Shown: positions 36,326-45,699, numbered from the stretch's first letter. The stretch: 64,000 nt of DNA from an uncultured Woeseiaceae bacterium (GCA_947258565.1 CAMYJB010000015.1:36082-100081); one strand, 5' to 3'. A program made the numbers and translations. Notes: a model not told the origin generated them from the letters alone.

Positions 36326-38758
36326 ATGTCCAAGAATCTTGTCATTGTCGAATCGCCCGCGAAGGCGAAGACCATCAGCAAATACCTCGGAAAGGATTTC
36401 GAGGTGATGGCGTCCTATGGCCACGTGCGCGACCTCGTTCCCAAGGAGGGCGCCGTCGACCCCGACCAGGGATTCGCAATGAAATACCAGGTCATCGAAC
36501 GCAGCGAGAAGCATGTTAACGCGATCGTTCGCGCGCTCAAGAAAGCCGATGCGCTCTATCTTGCAACTGACCCGGACCGCGAAGGCGAAGCTATCTCCTG
36601 GCACCTGATCGAATTGCTGAGAGAGAAGGAAGCGTTGAACGGCAAGCCCGTGCATCGCGTCGTCTTTTACGAGATCACGAAGAACGCCGTGCAGGAAGCG
36701 ATCGAACACCCGCGGGATATCTCGGGAGACCTCGTGGGCGCTCAGCAGGCACGCCGCGCACTCGATTATCTCGTCGGCTTCAACCTGTCGCCCCTGCTCT
36801 GGAAGAAGGTTCAGCCCGGCCTTTCGGCCGGCCGCGTCCAGAGCCCCGCCCTGCGGATGATCGTTGAGCGCGAGCTCGAGATCGAGGCTTTCAAGGCTCG
36901 CGAGTACTGGAGCATCGAAGCGGACCTGAGCAAGGAAAAGCAACCCTTTGCATCACGGCTGGTTGCCTACAAAGGCGACAAGGTGGAACAGTTCAGCTTC
37001 GGGGACGAGACAGCTGCGCGCGAAGTCGAAAAGACACTGCTCGAGGCGGCGGACGGTAAGCTGAAGACGCTGAGCGTCACGCGGAAACAGCGTCGCCGCA
37101 ATCCGGCAGCGCCCTTCACGACGTCCACGCTGCAGCAGGAGGCGTCGCGCAAGCTCGGTTTCAACACGCAGCGCACCATGCGCACGGCGCAGCGGCTCTA
37201 CGAGGGCATCGAGCTGCCCGGCGAAGGCAACGTCGGCCTCATCACCTACATGCGTACCGACTCGGTCACGCTGGCAGAGATCGCCGTGAACGAAATCCGC
37301 GATGTCATCGCCGAGCGCTACGGCAAGAAAAACGTCCCCGAGGAACCACGCCAGTTCAAGACCAAGTCGAAGAATGCCCAGGAAGCGCACGAGGCCGTTC
37401 GGCCGACCTCGGCTGCGCGCCATCCTGACGACCTCAAGGGTGTGCTCGAAGACGACCAGTTCAGGCTCTACTCCCTGATCTGGAAACGGACGATGGCCTG
37501 CCAGATGGTCCCCGCCGTGTTCGATACGGTGGCGATTGATTTCGCCGCGGGTCCGGAAGAAGACGGTCACGTGTTCCGCGCCAATGGATCCGTGCTCGTC
37601 GAGCCCGGCTTCATCGCCGTGTACCAGGAAGGGAAGGACGACGCCAAAGACGATGAGGGCGATCGCCTGCTCCCCGAGATCGAAGAAGGCGACGTCGTCG
37701 TTCTCGAAGAGCTCCGCCCGGAACAGCATTTCACGGAACCGCCGCCGCGCTACACGGAGGCGAGCCTCGTCAAGGCGCTCGAGGAATACGGTATCGGTCG
37801 GCCGTCAACCTACGCGAGTATTATCGCGACGCTGAAAAACCGTGAGTACGTCGAGATGGACGGCAAGCGTTTCCTGCCGACCGACATCGGCCGGATCGTG
37901 AACGGATTCCTGACCGACCACTTCACGCAGTACGTTGACTACGATTTCACGGCGCGGCTCGAGGATGATCTCGACGCGGTATCGCTGGGCGAGAAGGACT
38001 GGGTGCCATTGCTCGACAACTTCTGGCGGCCCTTCCGCGATTTATGCGAAGAGAAGGAATCTTCGGTCACCCGTGAACAGGTTGCACAGGCGCGCGAACT
38101 CGGAACGGACCCCAAGAGCGGCAAACCGGTGACGGTTCGAATGGGCCGCTACGGGCCGTTTGTCCAGATCGGCACCAAGGACGACGACGAGAAACCGAAG
38201 TTTGCCGGTCTGCGGCCGGGCCAGAAAATGAACGAAATTAGCTTCGAAGAGGCGATGGAGCTCTTCAAGCTGCCCCGGCAACTGGGTGAAACGCCGGACG
38301 GTTTGCCGGTGTCGGCCAGTGTCGGCCGTTTCGGACCGTATGTTCGGTATGGTGACAAGTACGTCTCGATCCGTGGTGACGACGATCCCTACACCATCGA
38401 GTTACCGCGCGCACTCGAGCTCATCGAGCTCAAGAAAATCGAAGATGCGAATCGCATCATCCAGGACTTCGAGGAAGAGGGTATCCAGGTCCTGAATGGC
38501 CGTTACGGACCGTACATTACGAACAAGAAGAAAAACGCGCGCGTGCCGAAGGATCGCGACCCGAAATCGCTGACGCTCGACGAATGCCAGGAACTCCTGG
38601 CTGCGGCTCCGGAGCGGGGACGGCGCGGAAAAAAGAAAGCGAAGAAGAAAGCGGCGAGCGAGGCTGCCCCGAAGAAGGCGGCCGCAAAGAAGAAGCCGGC
38701 CAGGAAGAAGACCAGGAAAAAGGCCGCAAAAAAAGCGGCAAAGAAGAAGCCGGGCTGA
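36326..38758 (+). CDS. topA: DNA topoisomerase I, zinc-finger-less with lysine-rich tail
   Basis: 810 residues from the ATG at 36326 (MSKNLVIVESPAKAKTISKYLG); an upstream frame extension crosses the promoter and is not used. It relaxes negative supercoils by nicking one strand. The TOPRIM domain (DPDREGEAISWHL) and the active-site Tyr308 in GLITYMRTDSV are present. The C-terminus lacks the Cys4 zinc ribbons of E. coli TopA. Instead it has three Topo_C repeats (VTVRMGRYGPFVQIG, VSASVGRFGPYVRYG, IQVLNGRYGPYITN) followed by a 40-residue Lys/Ala tail. That architecture is known from other bacteria, where the basic tail helps DNA binding and relaxation speed. Confidence 0.97.
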   Translation: MSKNLVIVESPAKAKTISKYLGKDFEVMASYGHVRDLVPKEGAVDPDQGFAMKYQVIERSEKHVNAIVRALKKADALYLATDPDREGEAISWHLIELLREKEALNGKPVHRVVFYEITKNAVQEAIEHPRDISGDLVGAQQARRALDYLVGFNLSPLLWKKVQPGLSAGRVQSPALRMIVERELEIEAFKAREYWSIEADLSKEKQPFASRLVAYKGDKVEQFSFGDETAAREVEKTLLEAADGKLKTLSVTRKQRRRNPAAPFTTSTLQQEASRKLGFNTQRTMRTAQRLYEGIELPGEGNVGLITYMRTDSVTLAEIAVNEIRDVIAERYGKKNVPEEPRQFKTKSKNAQEAHEAVRPTSAARHPDDLKGVLEDDQFRLYSLIWKRTMACQMVPAVFDTVAIDFAAGPEEDGHVFRANGSVLVEPGFIAVYQEGKDDAKDDEGDRLLPEIEEGDVVVLEELRPEQHFTEPPPRYTEASLVKALEEYGIGRPSTYASIIATLKNREYVEMDGKRFLPTDIGRIVNGFLTDHFTQYVDYDFTARLEDDLDAVSLGEKDWVPLLDNFWRPFRDLCEEKESSVTREQVAQARELGTDPKSGKPVTVRMGRYGPFVQIGTKDDDEKPKFAGLRPGQKMNEISFEEAMELFKLPRQLGETPDGLPVSASVGRFGPYVRYGDKYVSIRGDDDPYTIELPRALELIELKKIEDANRIIQDFEEEGIQVLNGRYGPYITNKKKNARVPKDRDPKSLTLDECQELLAAAPERGRRGKKKAKKKAASEAAPKKAAAKKKPARKKTRKKAAKKAAKKKPG

Positions 38759-38774
38759 TCAGCGGGGACGCGTC

Positions 38775-39329
38775 GTGATGATGGCTGCCAGGCGAGCTTC
38801 CGACGTACTGCTGGGCGGCGGCGTCATCGCGTACCCGACCGAGGGCGTATTCGGCCTCGGCTGCCTGCCCGACGATATAGATGCAATCACGAGAATCCTG
38901 GCGCTCAAGCAGCGCAGCCCGCGAAAGGGACTCATACTGATAGCGGCATACGCCGAGCAGTTCGATGCCTGGATCGATCCTTCGGTTCGAGGTGCGCTGC
39001 CCGATCCGGATCCCCGGCAGCCTGTCACCTGGATCGTCAGGCCGGCGGCGCGAGTGCCGGCGATCGTTACAGGCGACAATCCCGGCCTCGCGATCAGGAT
39101 CACCACCAGTCCGATCGCCGCGGCGGTTTGCGAAGCCGTGGAAATGCCGGTCGTGTCGACAAGTGCGAACATTGCGGGCAGACCCGTCGCCCGAAACGCT
39201 TTCATCCTGCGCCGGAGCTTCGGGCATCTTGTAGACTATGTCGTCCCGGGTGAGTGCGGGCCCGCCAGCGGGCCATCAGAGATCAGGGAACTCGAAACGG
39301 GTCGGGTATTGAGGCCGGGACGAGCATGA
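38775..39329 (+). CDS. tsaC: L-threonylcarbamoyladenylate synthase (TsaC/YrdC)
   Basis: 184 residues, the short TsaC form of the Sua5/YrdC family. It makes threonylcarbamoyl-AMP from Thr, bicarbonate and ATP for the t6A37 modification of ANN-decoding tRNAs. The substrate pocket is seen in [34 protein letters not shown] and [13 protein letters not shown]. It is 16 bases after topA, and its stop overlaps the hemF start (ATGA). Two further in-frame ATGs directly after the first are equal alternatives. Confidence 0.95.
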   Translation: MMMAARRASDVLLGGGVIAYPTEGVFGLGCLPDDIDAITRILALKQRSPRKGLILIAAYAEQFDAWIDPSVRGALPDPDPRQPVTWIVRPAARVPAIVTGDNPGLAIRITTSPIAAAVCEAVEMPVVSTSANIAGRPVARNAFILRRSFGHLVDYVVPGECGPASGPSEIRELETGRVLRPGRA

Positions 39330-40255
39330 GCGACATCAACCAGGTCAAAGACTATCTGCAATCGCTGCAGAACCGGATCGTCGCCGAGCTGGAACTGCTT
39401 GACGGCAAAGAGACCTTTCGGCGTGACGCCTGGGATCGGCCGGGCGGCGGCGGTGGAGAGAGCCGTGTACTGAAGCGCGGCGGCGTTTTCGAGCAGGCAG
39501 GGGTCAATTTCTCGCACGTGTTCGGAGAACAGTTGCCGGCATCCGCGACCAAATCCCGCCCCGACCTGGCCGGCCAGGGATTCCAGGCAATGGGCGTGTC
39601 GCTCGTATTGCATCCCGAGAACCCCTACGTACCGACTACGCATGCAAACCTGCGTTATTTCACCGCCGGCGAGGAAGACAACGATCCGGTCTGGTGGTTC
39701 GGCGGCGGCTTCGACCTCACGCCGTATTACCCGTTTCACGAGGACGTTGTCGCGTGGCACGAGACCGCGAAACGCGCCTGTGACCCGTTCGGCGAGGGCC
39801 GCTACCCGAAATACAAGCAATGGTGTGATGAATACTTCTTTCTCAAACACCGGAATGAAACACGCGGTGTCGGCGGCCTCTTCTTCGACGATCTCAACGA
39901 CATGGGTTTCGACAGCAGCTTCGAGTTCGTGCGTTCGGTGGGCGACAGCTTTATGAAGGGTTATGCGCCCATCGTCACGAAGCGCCGCAAGCATCGCTTT
40001 GGAGAAAGACAGCGTGAGTTTCAGCTTTACCGGCGCGGCCGGTACGTGGAATTCAATCTGATCTACGACCGCGGCACCTTGTTCGGGCTGCAGTCCGGCG
40101 GCCGCACGGAGTCGATACTGATGTCCCTGCCACCCCGGGTGCGTTATGAATACGACTGGCGACCGGAGCCCGGATCGCCCGAAGAGTTACTTTATACGGA
40201 TTACCTCAGGCCGCGCGACTGGCTCGGTGGAGACGGACCGGCCTCGCCATTTTAA
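39326..40255 (+). CDS. hemF: Coproporphyrinogen III oxidase, aerobic
   Basis: 309 residues from the ATG overlapping the tsaC stop. It uses oxygen to decarboxylate coproporphyrinogen III to protoporphyrinogen IX. Conserved features are [32 protein letters not shown], the [10 protein letters not shown] region with a key His, [32 protein letters not shown], and [31 protein letters not shown]. An oxygen-dependent enzyme implies that this organism makes heme under aerobic conditions. It closes the topA-tsaC-hemF transcription unit. Confidence 0.97.
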   Translation: MSDINQVKDYLQSLQNRIVAELELLDGKETFRRDAWDRPGGGGGESRVLKRGGVFEQAGVNFSHVFGEQLPASATKSRPDLAGQGFQAMGVSLVLHPENPYVPTTHANLRYFTAGEEDNDPVWWFGGGFDLTPYYPFHEDVVAWHETAKRACDPFGEGRYPKYKQWCDEYFFLKHRNETRGVGGLFFDDLNDMGFDSSFEFVRSVGDSFMKGYAPIVTKRRKHRFGERQREFQLYRRGRYVEFNLIYDRGTLFGLQSGGRTESILMSLPPRVRYEYDWRPEPGSPEELLYTDYLRPRDWLGGDGPASPF

Positions 40256-40319
40256 TTTCCCGACCCGGATGGTAACGTCGACGAATCAACAGCGGGCTCT
40301 GGCACCATAGCGAGCGGCG

Positions 40320-40880
40320 ATGTCCTGGATTGACGAGATCGAAATTGGCGAAGCCGACGGCCACCTGGCCGATATATACAAAGAATTAGTCGAAAAGCGC
40401 GGCAAGGTTTCCAACGTACTCAAGGTTCACAGCCTCAATCCCGAGGCGATGTCCGGCCACCTGGACCTGTACATGACACTGATGTTCGGCAAGTCCGGCC
40501 TGAGCCGTGCCGAACGCGAAGCGATCGGCGTTGTCGTCTCCGCTGAAAACGATTGCGCATACTGCATCAACCACCATGCTGAAGCCTTGCGGCACTTCAT
40601 CAAGGACGAGGAAACGCTGAACATGCTGACGACAGCGGACGGGCTGGAGACGCTCGAGCCGCGCTTGTCGAATATCGTTCGCCATGCGGAGAAATTGACG
40701 TCCGCGCCCGAAGCCATGACCGAATCCGATCTCGGCGAACTCAGGGCCGTGGGACTGAGCGACCGCGACATCCTCGACCTGACGCTCATTACGGCGTATT
40801 TCAATTTCGTCAATCGCATCGTGCTCGGCCTCGGTGTCGAGTACTCGGACGAGGAAGTCGCAGGTTACCTGAACGACTGA
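40320..40880 (+). CDS. Peroxidase-related AhpD-like (CMD family) protein
   Basis: 186 residues of the carboxymuconolactone decarboxylase/AhpD superfamily, subfamily annotated as peroxidase-related. The redox motif is C79-A-Y-C82 followed by INHHAEAL, the CxxC-xx-H pattern of alkylhydroperoxidase D-type active sites. Start MSWIDEIEIGEADGHLADIYKELV is typical for the subfamily, and the helical C-terminus ILDLTLITAYFNFVNRIVLGLGVE is conserved. Probably a cytoplasmic thiol peroxidase with unknown reductant. It stands between hemF and the subtilase with no overlap, so it may be a separate unit. Confidence 0.87.
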   Translation: MSWIDEIEIGEADGHLADIYKELVEKRGKVSNVLKVHSLNPEAMSGHLDLYMTLMFGKSGLSRAEREAIGVVVSAENDCAYCINHHAEALRHFIKDEETLNMLTTADGLETLEPRLSNIVRHAEKLTSAPEAMTESDLGELRAVGLSDRDILDLTLITAYFNFVNRIVLGLGVEYSDEEVAGYLND

Positions 40881-41043
40881 GACGCCTTTTCCCTGCTGGC
40901 GGCGCCGTTCCCGAATGTGGTAACTTCGTTAAAAATCCACCACTTCGGAAATACTTCTTAAGTAGGTTCAGAAAAAACTCAAGCCTGTCAGTTGCTTACT
41001 CGCGCTGACACGGACTTTCAGGCTGTCGGGTCCCGGAACTTCC

Positions 41044-44000
41044 GTGAAACTGATCACTCTTCTCACCATTTTTTGCCTGCCGCTTTACGCCGGCGCCGCC
41101 TATGCCGGCAGCGACTCGCCGTTGCGCGACGCCGGCATCGCTCGAAACCTGCAGCTCGCGGGTGTCGCCGATCCCGACGAAAGAAAGGTGTTCATCGTCC
41201 AGCTGCGCACGCCGTCGGCTGCAGAATACTACTCGGTGCTGCGAAAGAGCACCGTGACCTCGCCTGTGCAGAAGCTGCCACGCGTGCGATTCGATAAAGC
41301 CAGCCCCGCGGTCGCAAGTTACGCCGAGAGGCTGCGCGCCGAGCAGGAGGAACTGCTCACGCTGGCTGCACCTGGCGCAGAGAAGATCTACAGCTACCGC
41401 TACGGCTTCAACGGCTTTGCAGCCGAGATGACCGCCACGCAGGCACACAAGCTCGAAAATATGCCTGAGGTGCTGCACGTCTGGGAAGACGAAATCCGGC
41501 CGCTGGCCACCAATTTCAGCCCCAGCTTCCTCGGGCTGTTCGACTCGGACGGCGGACTCCGTGGACCCGAGGGCCTGGATGGGGACGGTATCGTTATCGG
41601 TTTTATCGATAGCGGCATCTACCCGGAACACCCCGCCCTGAAGGACACGCAGAGAGCCGACCGCCCGCGCGCATGCCGCGGCACCTGGGCCGAGGTTACG
41701 TTTCTCGGCCGCTGGCTGTGCCGCCGTTTCGACAAGCGGGAGGACAAGCTCGTATTCGAACCGCCGGAGAACTGGAACGGTATTTGCGAAACCGGCGAAA
41801 ATTTCGACGAAACCCACTGCAACAACAAGCTGATCGGCGCGCGCTACTTCATCGCCGGCGCCGAAAACTCCGGGCCGATCGAAACCGGTGAGATCCGGTC
41901 GGCTCGCGACGTCGACGGGCACGGCACCCACACGGCCACGACGGCCGCCGGCAACCGGGTGCAATCCTCGATCTTCGGCACCGTGATCGGCAATGTCGAG
42001 GGTATCGCGCCACGCGCGCGGGTAGCCGTTTACAAGGCCTGCTGGCTACGACCGGGCGATACGCGCGCGAGCTGCAATACCTCGGACCTCGCAAACGCGA
42101 TCGACAGTGCCGTTGCGGACGGCGTCGACATCATCAATTACTCGGTCGGCAGTTCGATGCTGCAGATAACGGCCCCGGACGATATCGCACTCATGAACGC
42201 GACCAAGGCCGGCGTCCTCGCGGTCGTCGCCGCGGGCAACGAAGGACCTAACCTGGGAACGGTAGGTTCGCCGGCCGGCGGACCCTGGGCAATCACGGTC
42301 GGCGCCTCCACCCGTGACGGGGAAACGTCGGTCGAGGCGATGCAGATCAACGAGCCGCCATCGATCGCCGGGAAATACGCGGTCAAGGAAGCCAACTTCA
42401 CGCCGCCGCTGCGTGACAGTGATCCGATCGAGGCGCCGCTGATACTGGCAGACGACGGCGACGATGCCGGTGGCGCAGGTACCACGGCCGATGCCTGCGA
42501 GTCCCTGATCAACGACACGGAGGTCAGCGGCAACATCGCGTTCATCGAGCGTGGCGGCTGTAACTTCGACATCAAGATTCAGAATGCCGGCGACGCGGGC
42601 GCCGTCGCTGCGGTCATTTACAGCATTGCAGGCGATCCCATCGTCATGAACGGCAATTCCGCTATCGTCGATATTCCGGCGCTCATGATCGGCCAGGCGG
42701 ACGGCAACCTGATCATCGCTGAAATAGAAGCCGGCAATGAGATCACCGCCGTGCTCGAGAAGAGCCTGCTTCTCACGGAACCTGAGACCGGCAACGTCAT
42801 GGCGACGTTCTCGGCGCGCGGACCCGGACCTGTTCGCGACATTGTAAAACCCGACGTCTCGGCGCCGGGCGTCAACATTCTCGCCGGCTTCACGCCGGAA
42901 ACGGCCAACTCCATGCCGGATGAGACATTCGCCTATCTCAGCGGCACCTCGATGTCGACGCCGCATGTCGCCGGTGTCGCCGCGCTGCTCATGCAGGCGC
43001 ACCCCGCGTGGGGGCCGTCGTCCGTGAAGTCCGCGCTGATGACCAGCGCGCGCCAGGACCTCGTGCAGTCGGATGGCGAGAGCGCTGCCAACCCCTTCGA
43101 CTACGGCGCGGGCCACATCGTGCCGAATGATGCGCTTAACCCGGGCCTCGTCTACGACGTGAGCGACGACGAGTTCGACGCATTCGCGTGCGGAGGCGAG
43201 TCGCCGGCCGTCCCGGAGAACCGCTGTGACGAACTCGAGGGTGCCGGCGTCTCGTTCGCGCCGGAAGACCTCAACCAGCCATCGATCGGCCTCGCCCGGC
43301 TGGCCAACGAACAGACGGTCACTCGCCGGGTCACGAATGTCAGTGATGAATCCCAGACCTTCGTGGCAGCCGCTGCGGCACCGCCCGGCATCCAGGTGGC
43401 CGTCGTCCCTGCAAACCTCTCACTCGGTCCCGGTCAGACTGCAAGCTTCGACGTTTCGTTCGTCTACGAATCCGGGCCGCTGGACCTGTGGCGTTTCGGC
43501 TCGCTGACGTGGACCAGTAATGATCATTCGGTTTACAGCACGATCGCGGTCAAACCCGTCTCGCTCACGGCGCCGGCCGAAGTGACGAGTTTCGGCGGCA
43601 GCGGCACCATCAGCTTTCCCGTCGAGTTCGGCTACACAGGCAGTTACTCGCCCGGCGTTCACGGCTTGCGTCTGCCTCTCGTCATCACCGGTTTCGTCGA
43701 CAACGATCCCACCAAGACGTTTACGTTCCGCTCCGGCAATGGCGTAACCCCTCACCTCGTCCAGGTGCCGGCCGACCAGCTCTACCTGAGGTTTTCACTG
43801 TTCGACGCGCTGACGGACGGCGACGACGATCTCGACCTGTATCTTTACTATCAGCCCGGTACCTGCAACCCGCTCGACTTCCGCGGCACCCGGATCACGG
43901 AGAGCGGCGGGCCGACGGCGGAAGAACAGGTGAACGTGTTCAGGCCAGCGGCCGGCTGTTACGGCGCGCTCGTGCACGGATTCGAGACCGACGAGATCAG

Positions 44001-44226
44001 CGGCGGGCCGGGTGCGAACTACACCATGCTCGCCTGGGCTATCGGGATCGTGGACGACCAGGGCAACATGACGGCGTCCGGGCCACCGTTCGTCAATTCA
44101 GGGTCGACAGAGACCATCACGGTCAACTGGGCGAACCTGCTGTCTGACACGATCTACCTCGGCGGCATTTCCCACAATACGCCGCAGGGCCTGGTCGGAC
44201 TTACCCTCGTTACGATCGGCAACTGA
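41044..44226 (+). CDS. Secreted subtilisin-like serine protease with PA domain
   Basis: 1060 residues from a GTG. A signal peptide (about 1-21, KLITLLTIFCLPLYAGAAYA) is followed by an I9-type propeptide (about 45-155, ending near NMPEVLHVWEDE). The S8 catalytic triad is Asp189 (GFIDSGIYPEH), His293 (DGHGTHTATTAAGN) and Ser636 (SGTSMSTPHVAG), with the oxyanion Asn in AAGNEGPN. A protease-associated domain is inserted between His and Ser (about 455-580, with ACESLINDTEVSGNIAFIERGGCNFDIKIQNAGDAGA). A fibronectin-like region and a PPC-like beta domain complete the C-terminus. The architecture matches extracellular nutrient-scavenging subtilases of marine bacteria. Confidence 0.94.
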   Translation: MKLITLLTIFCLPLYAGAAYAGSDSPLRDAGIARNLQLAGVADPDERKVFIVQLRTPSAAEYYSVLRKSTVTSPVQKLPRVRFDKASPAVASYAERLRAEQEELLTLAAPGAEKIYSYRYGFNGFAAEMTATQAHKLENMPEVLHVWEDEIRPLATNFSPSFLGLFDSDGGLRGPEGLDGDGIVIGFIDSGIYPEHPALKDTQRADRPRACRGTWAEVTFLGRWLCRRFDKREDKLVFEPPENWNGICETGENFDETHCNNKLIGARYFIAGAENSGPIETGEIRSARDVDGHGTHTATTAAGNRVQSSIFGTVIGNVEGIAPRARVAVYKACWLRPGDTRASCNTSDLANAIDSAVADGVDIINYSVGSSMLQITAPDDIALMNATKAGVLAVVAAGNEGPNLGTVGSPAGGPWAITVGASTRDGETSVEAMQINEPPSIAGKYAVKEANFTPPLRDSDPIEAPLILADDGDDAGGAGTTADACESLINDTEVSGNIAFIERGGCNFDIKIQNAGDAGAVAAVIYSIAGDPIVMNGNSAIVDIPALMIGQADGNLIIAEIEAGNEITAVLEKSLLLTEPETGNVMATFSARGPGPVRDIVKPDVSAPGVNILAGFTPETANSMPDETFAYLSGTSMSTPHVAGVAALLMQAHPAWGPSSVKSALMTSARQDLVQSDGESAANPFDYGAGHIVPNDALNPGLVYDVSDDEFDAFACGGESPAVPENRCDELEGAGVSFAPEDLNQPSIGLARLANEQTVTRRVTNVSDESQTFVAAAAAPPGIQVAVVPANLSLGPGQTASFDVSFVYESGPLDLWRFGSLTWTSNDHSVYSTIAVKPVSLTAPAEVTSFGGSGTISFPVEFGYTGSYSPGVHGLRLPLVITGFVDNDPTKTFTFRSGNGVTPHLVQVPADQLYLRFSLFDALTDGDDDLDLYLYYQPGTCNPLDFRGTRITESGGPTAEEQVNVFRPAAGCYGALVHGFETDEISGGPGANYTMLAWAIGIVDDQGNMTASGPPFVNSGSTETITVNWANLLSDTIYLGGISHNTPQGLVGLTLVTIGN

Positions 44227-44235
44227 GGCCTCGCC

Positions 44236-44676
44236 TCAGTTTATCCAGCCTTTACGCCTCGCGAGCCTGGCGTACCAGATCCAGATAATGCTGCCCACGA
44301 ATACGCAGCCCTGTATGACGAGCAGCGACGAACCGAATACGGCAAGAGAGTCGGACAACAGGAACAGATACAGGTCCTGTATCAGCAATGCCACGAATGA
44401 CGCCACGAACAGCAGGAAAGCCAGCGCCTTTCGCAGTAGCAGGACGATGCTCGCGGTCACGCCCATGGTTGTCGCTATCGCGAACGCGGACGTTACCCAG
44501 ACCGGCGTCGCCTCGATCGCCGCGAACTGTTCCGGTGAGTAGACGACTTTCAGCTGCTCCGGTGTTGCCGACACGCCCGAGTAGTACATGAACAGCCCGA
44601 TCAGGTTCCATACCAGGGCAACGCCCGCAACGATCCAGAACGATACGGGCGGCTTTCCGTTGATTACGTCCGGCAT
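44236..44676 (-). CDS. Small four-helix membrane protein of unknown function
   Basis: 146 residues with four clear hydrophobic segments (about 13-30, 58-82, 86-104 and 112-133) and short loops. The start MPDVINGKPPVSFWIVAGVALVWNLIGLFMYY and the first loop (SATPEQLKVVYSPEQFAAIEATPVW) resemble a widespread uncharacterised proteobacterial family of inner-membrane proteins; I know no function. It is convergent with the subtilase (stops nine bases apart) and upstream of tag on the opposite strand order. A role cannot be inferred from context. Confidence 0.8.
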   Translation of the reverse strand: MPDVINGKPPVSFWIVAGVALVWNLIGLFMYYSGVSATPEQLKVVYSPEQFAAIEATPVWVTSAFAIATTMGVTASIVLLLRKALAFLLFVASFVALLIQDLYLFLLSDSLAVFGSSLLVIQGCVFVGSIIWIWYARLARRKGWIN

Positions 44677-44767
44677 GCGAGGTGCCTCTTTATAGGTTTT
44701 GTTGGCAAGAACAGAAATAATCAGCCGCTACCGTGCCAAATGCAAGTCGTCGGGGTATGCACTGAAT

Positions 44768-45367
44768 TTATTGACTATTTTTCTTCGCCAGCCTCGCACA
44801 TGGCCGATGACGAAAGCAGCCGACCACGTGGTCATTCACGAGACCGGTGGCCTGCATATGCGCGTATACGATCGTGCTGCCGACAAAACGAAACCCGCGC
44901 TTCTTCAGATCCTTGCTCAGCGCATCCGAATGCGGCGACGTGGCCGGCACCTCGCTGTCTTCAATGAACCTGTTCTGTATCGGCGTGCCGTCGACGAAGC
45001 CCCAGATGTATTTGCTGAAACTTCCGAACTCTTCCTGCACCCTGATGAATGCCTGCGCGTTAGTCACGGCGGACTCGACCTTGAGGCGGTTTCGGACGAT
45101 GGCGGGATTGCGGAGCAGCTTTTCAACACGCTTCTTCGTGAAGCGAGCCACCTTTTCGACATCGAAGTCAGCGAAGGCCTCGCGGTAGCCCCCACGCTTG
45201 TTGAGGATCGTCGACCAGCTCAGGCCCGCCTGCGCACCCTCGAGCAGCAGGAACTCGAACTGCACCTCGTCGTCGTACACGGGCACACCCCATTCCTTGT
45301 CGTGATACTCGATGTAGTCGAGGCTCACGCCCTCCGCCCACTTACAACGCGTGATCTTCTTGCTCAT
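44768..45367 (-). CDS. tag: DNA-3-methyladenine glycosylase I
   Basis: 199 residues. It excises 3-methyladenine from alkylated DNA. Family landmarks: the start CKWAEGVSLDYIEYHDKEWGVP with the first zinc ligands, FEFLLLEGAQAGLSWSTILNKRGGYREAFADFD with the catalytic Glu, and the C-terminal FRFVGSTIVYAHMQATGLVNDHVVGCFRH with the His/Cys zinc site closing the fold. Length is normal. The gene is monocistronic and is flanked upstream by the paired hairpin repeats D and E. Confidence 0.95.
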   Translation of the reverse strand: MSKKITRCKWAEGVSLDYIEYHDKEWGVPVYDDEVQFEFLLLEGAQAGLSWSTILNKRGGYREAFADFDVEKVARFTKKRVEKLLRNPAIVRNRLKVESAVTNAQAFIRVQEEFGSFSKYIWGFVDGTPIQNRFIEDSEVPATSPHSDALSKDLKKRGFRFVGSTIVYAHMQATGLVNDHVVGCFRHRPCARLAKKNSQ

Positions 45368-45466
45368 CCACCCAATCTAGCAGGGCCCTCGCGACCGCGC
45401 AGCCCCATTTTTCCGCCCAAACACCCACTATCGGCGGCGTCGACAAACGCGTTTCCGGTTATTCAC

Positions 45467-45544
45467 GGGCTGCCGGGGCATTCCTCTCCGTCATGGCTCC
45501 CTTCGGTCCGCTTTACTTCCGTCGAAGAATGCCCCGACCAGCCC
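45467..45544 (-). repeat. Hairpin repeat element, copy D
   Basis: On the minus strand, arms GGGCTGGTCGGGGCATTC and GAATGCCCCGGCAGCCC pair with two mismatches. The core contains GAAGTAAAGCGGACCGAAG, as in copy C, and CG/CG in the covarying position. It faces copy E, as A faces B. Together with copy E and a terminator it fills the gene-free stretch 45368-45737. Confidence 0.8.
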
Positions 45545-45574
45545 TGGCAGTCGGATACTGCCCCTATCGGGCTG

Positions 45575-45653
45575 CCGATGATCGGGGCGTTTGTCGACCG
45601 AGGTAAAGCGCAACGCAGCGAGCCACGAGGGAGAGAAATGACCCGATCATCGG
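45575..45653 (+). repeat. Hairpin repeat element, copy E
   Basis: Perfect 12-bp arms CCGATGATCGGG (45575-45586) and CCCGATCATCGG (45642-45653). The core is the most diverged of the five (GAGGTAAAGCGCAACGCAG) but keeps the CC/GG pair. Confidence 0.78.
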
Positions 45654-45672
45654 TCGATGCCTCGCGTGAACG

Positions 45673-45699
45673 AAAAAGGCCCGCGCAGTCGCGCGGGCC
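45673..45699 (-). terminator. Rho-independent terminator of the hvfA-like gene
   Basis: GGCCCGCGC (45678-45686) and GCGCGGGCC (45691-45699) form a 9-bp stem around AGTC. On the minus strand five T follow (45677-45673). It lies 38 bases past the stop of the Cys-repeat gene. Confidence 0.88.

Noticed and set aside
42046..43116. 356-codon minus-strand frame
   Set aside because: Antisense to the subtilase catalytic domain.
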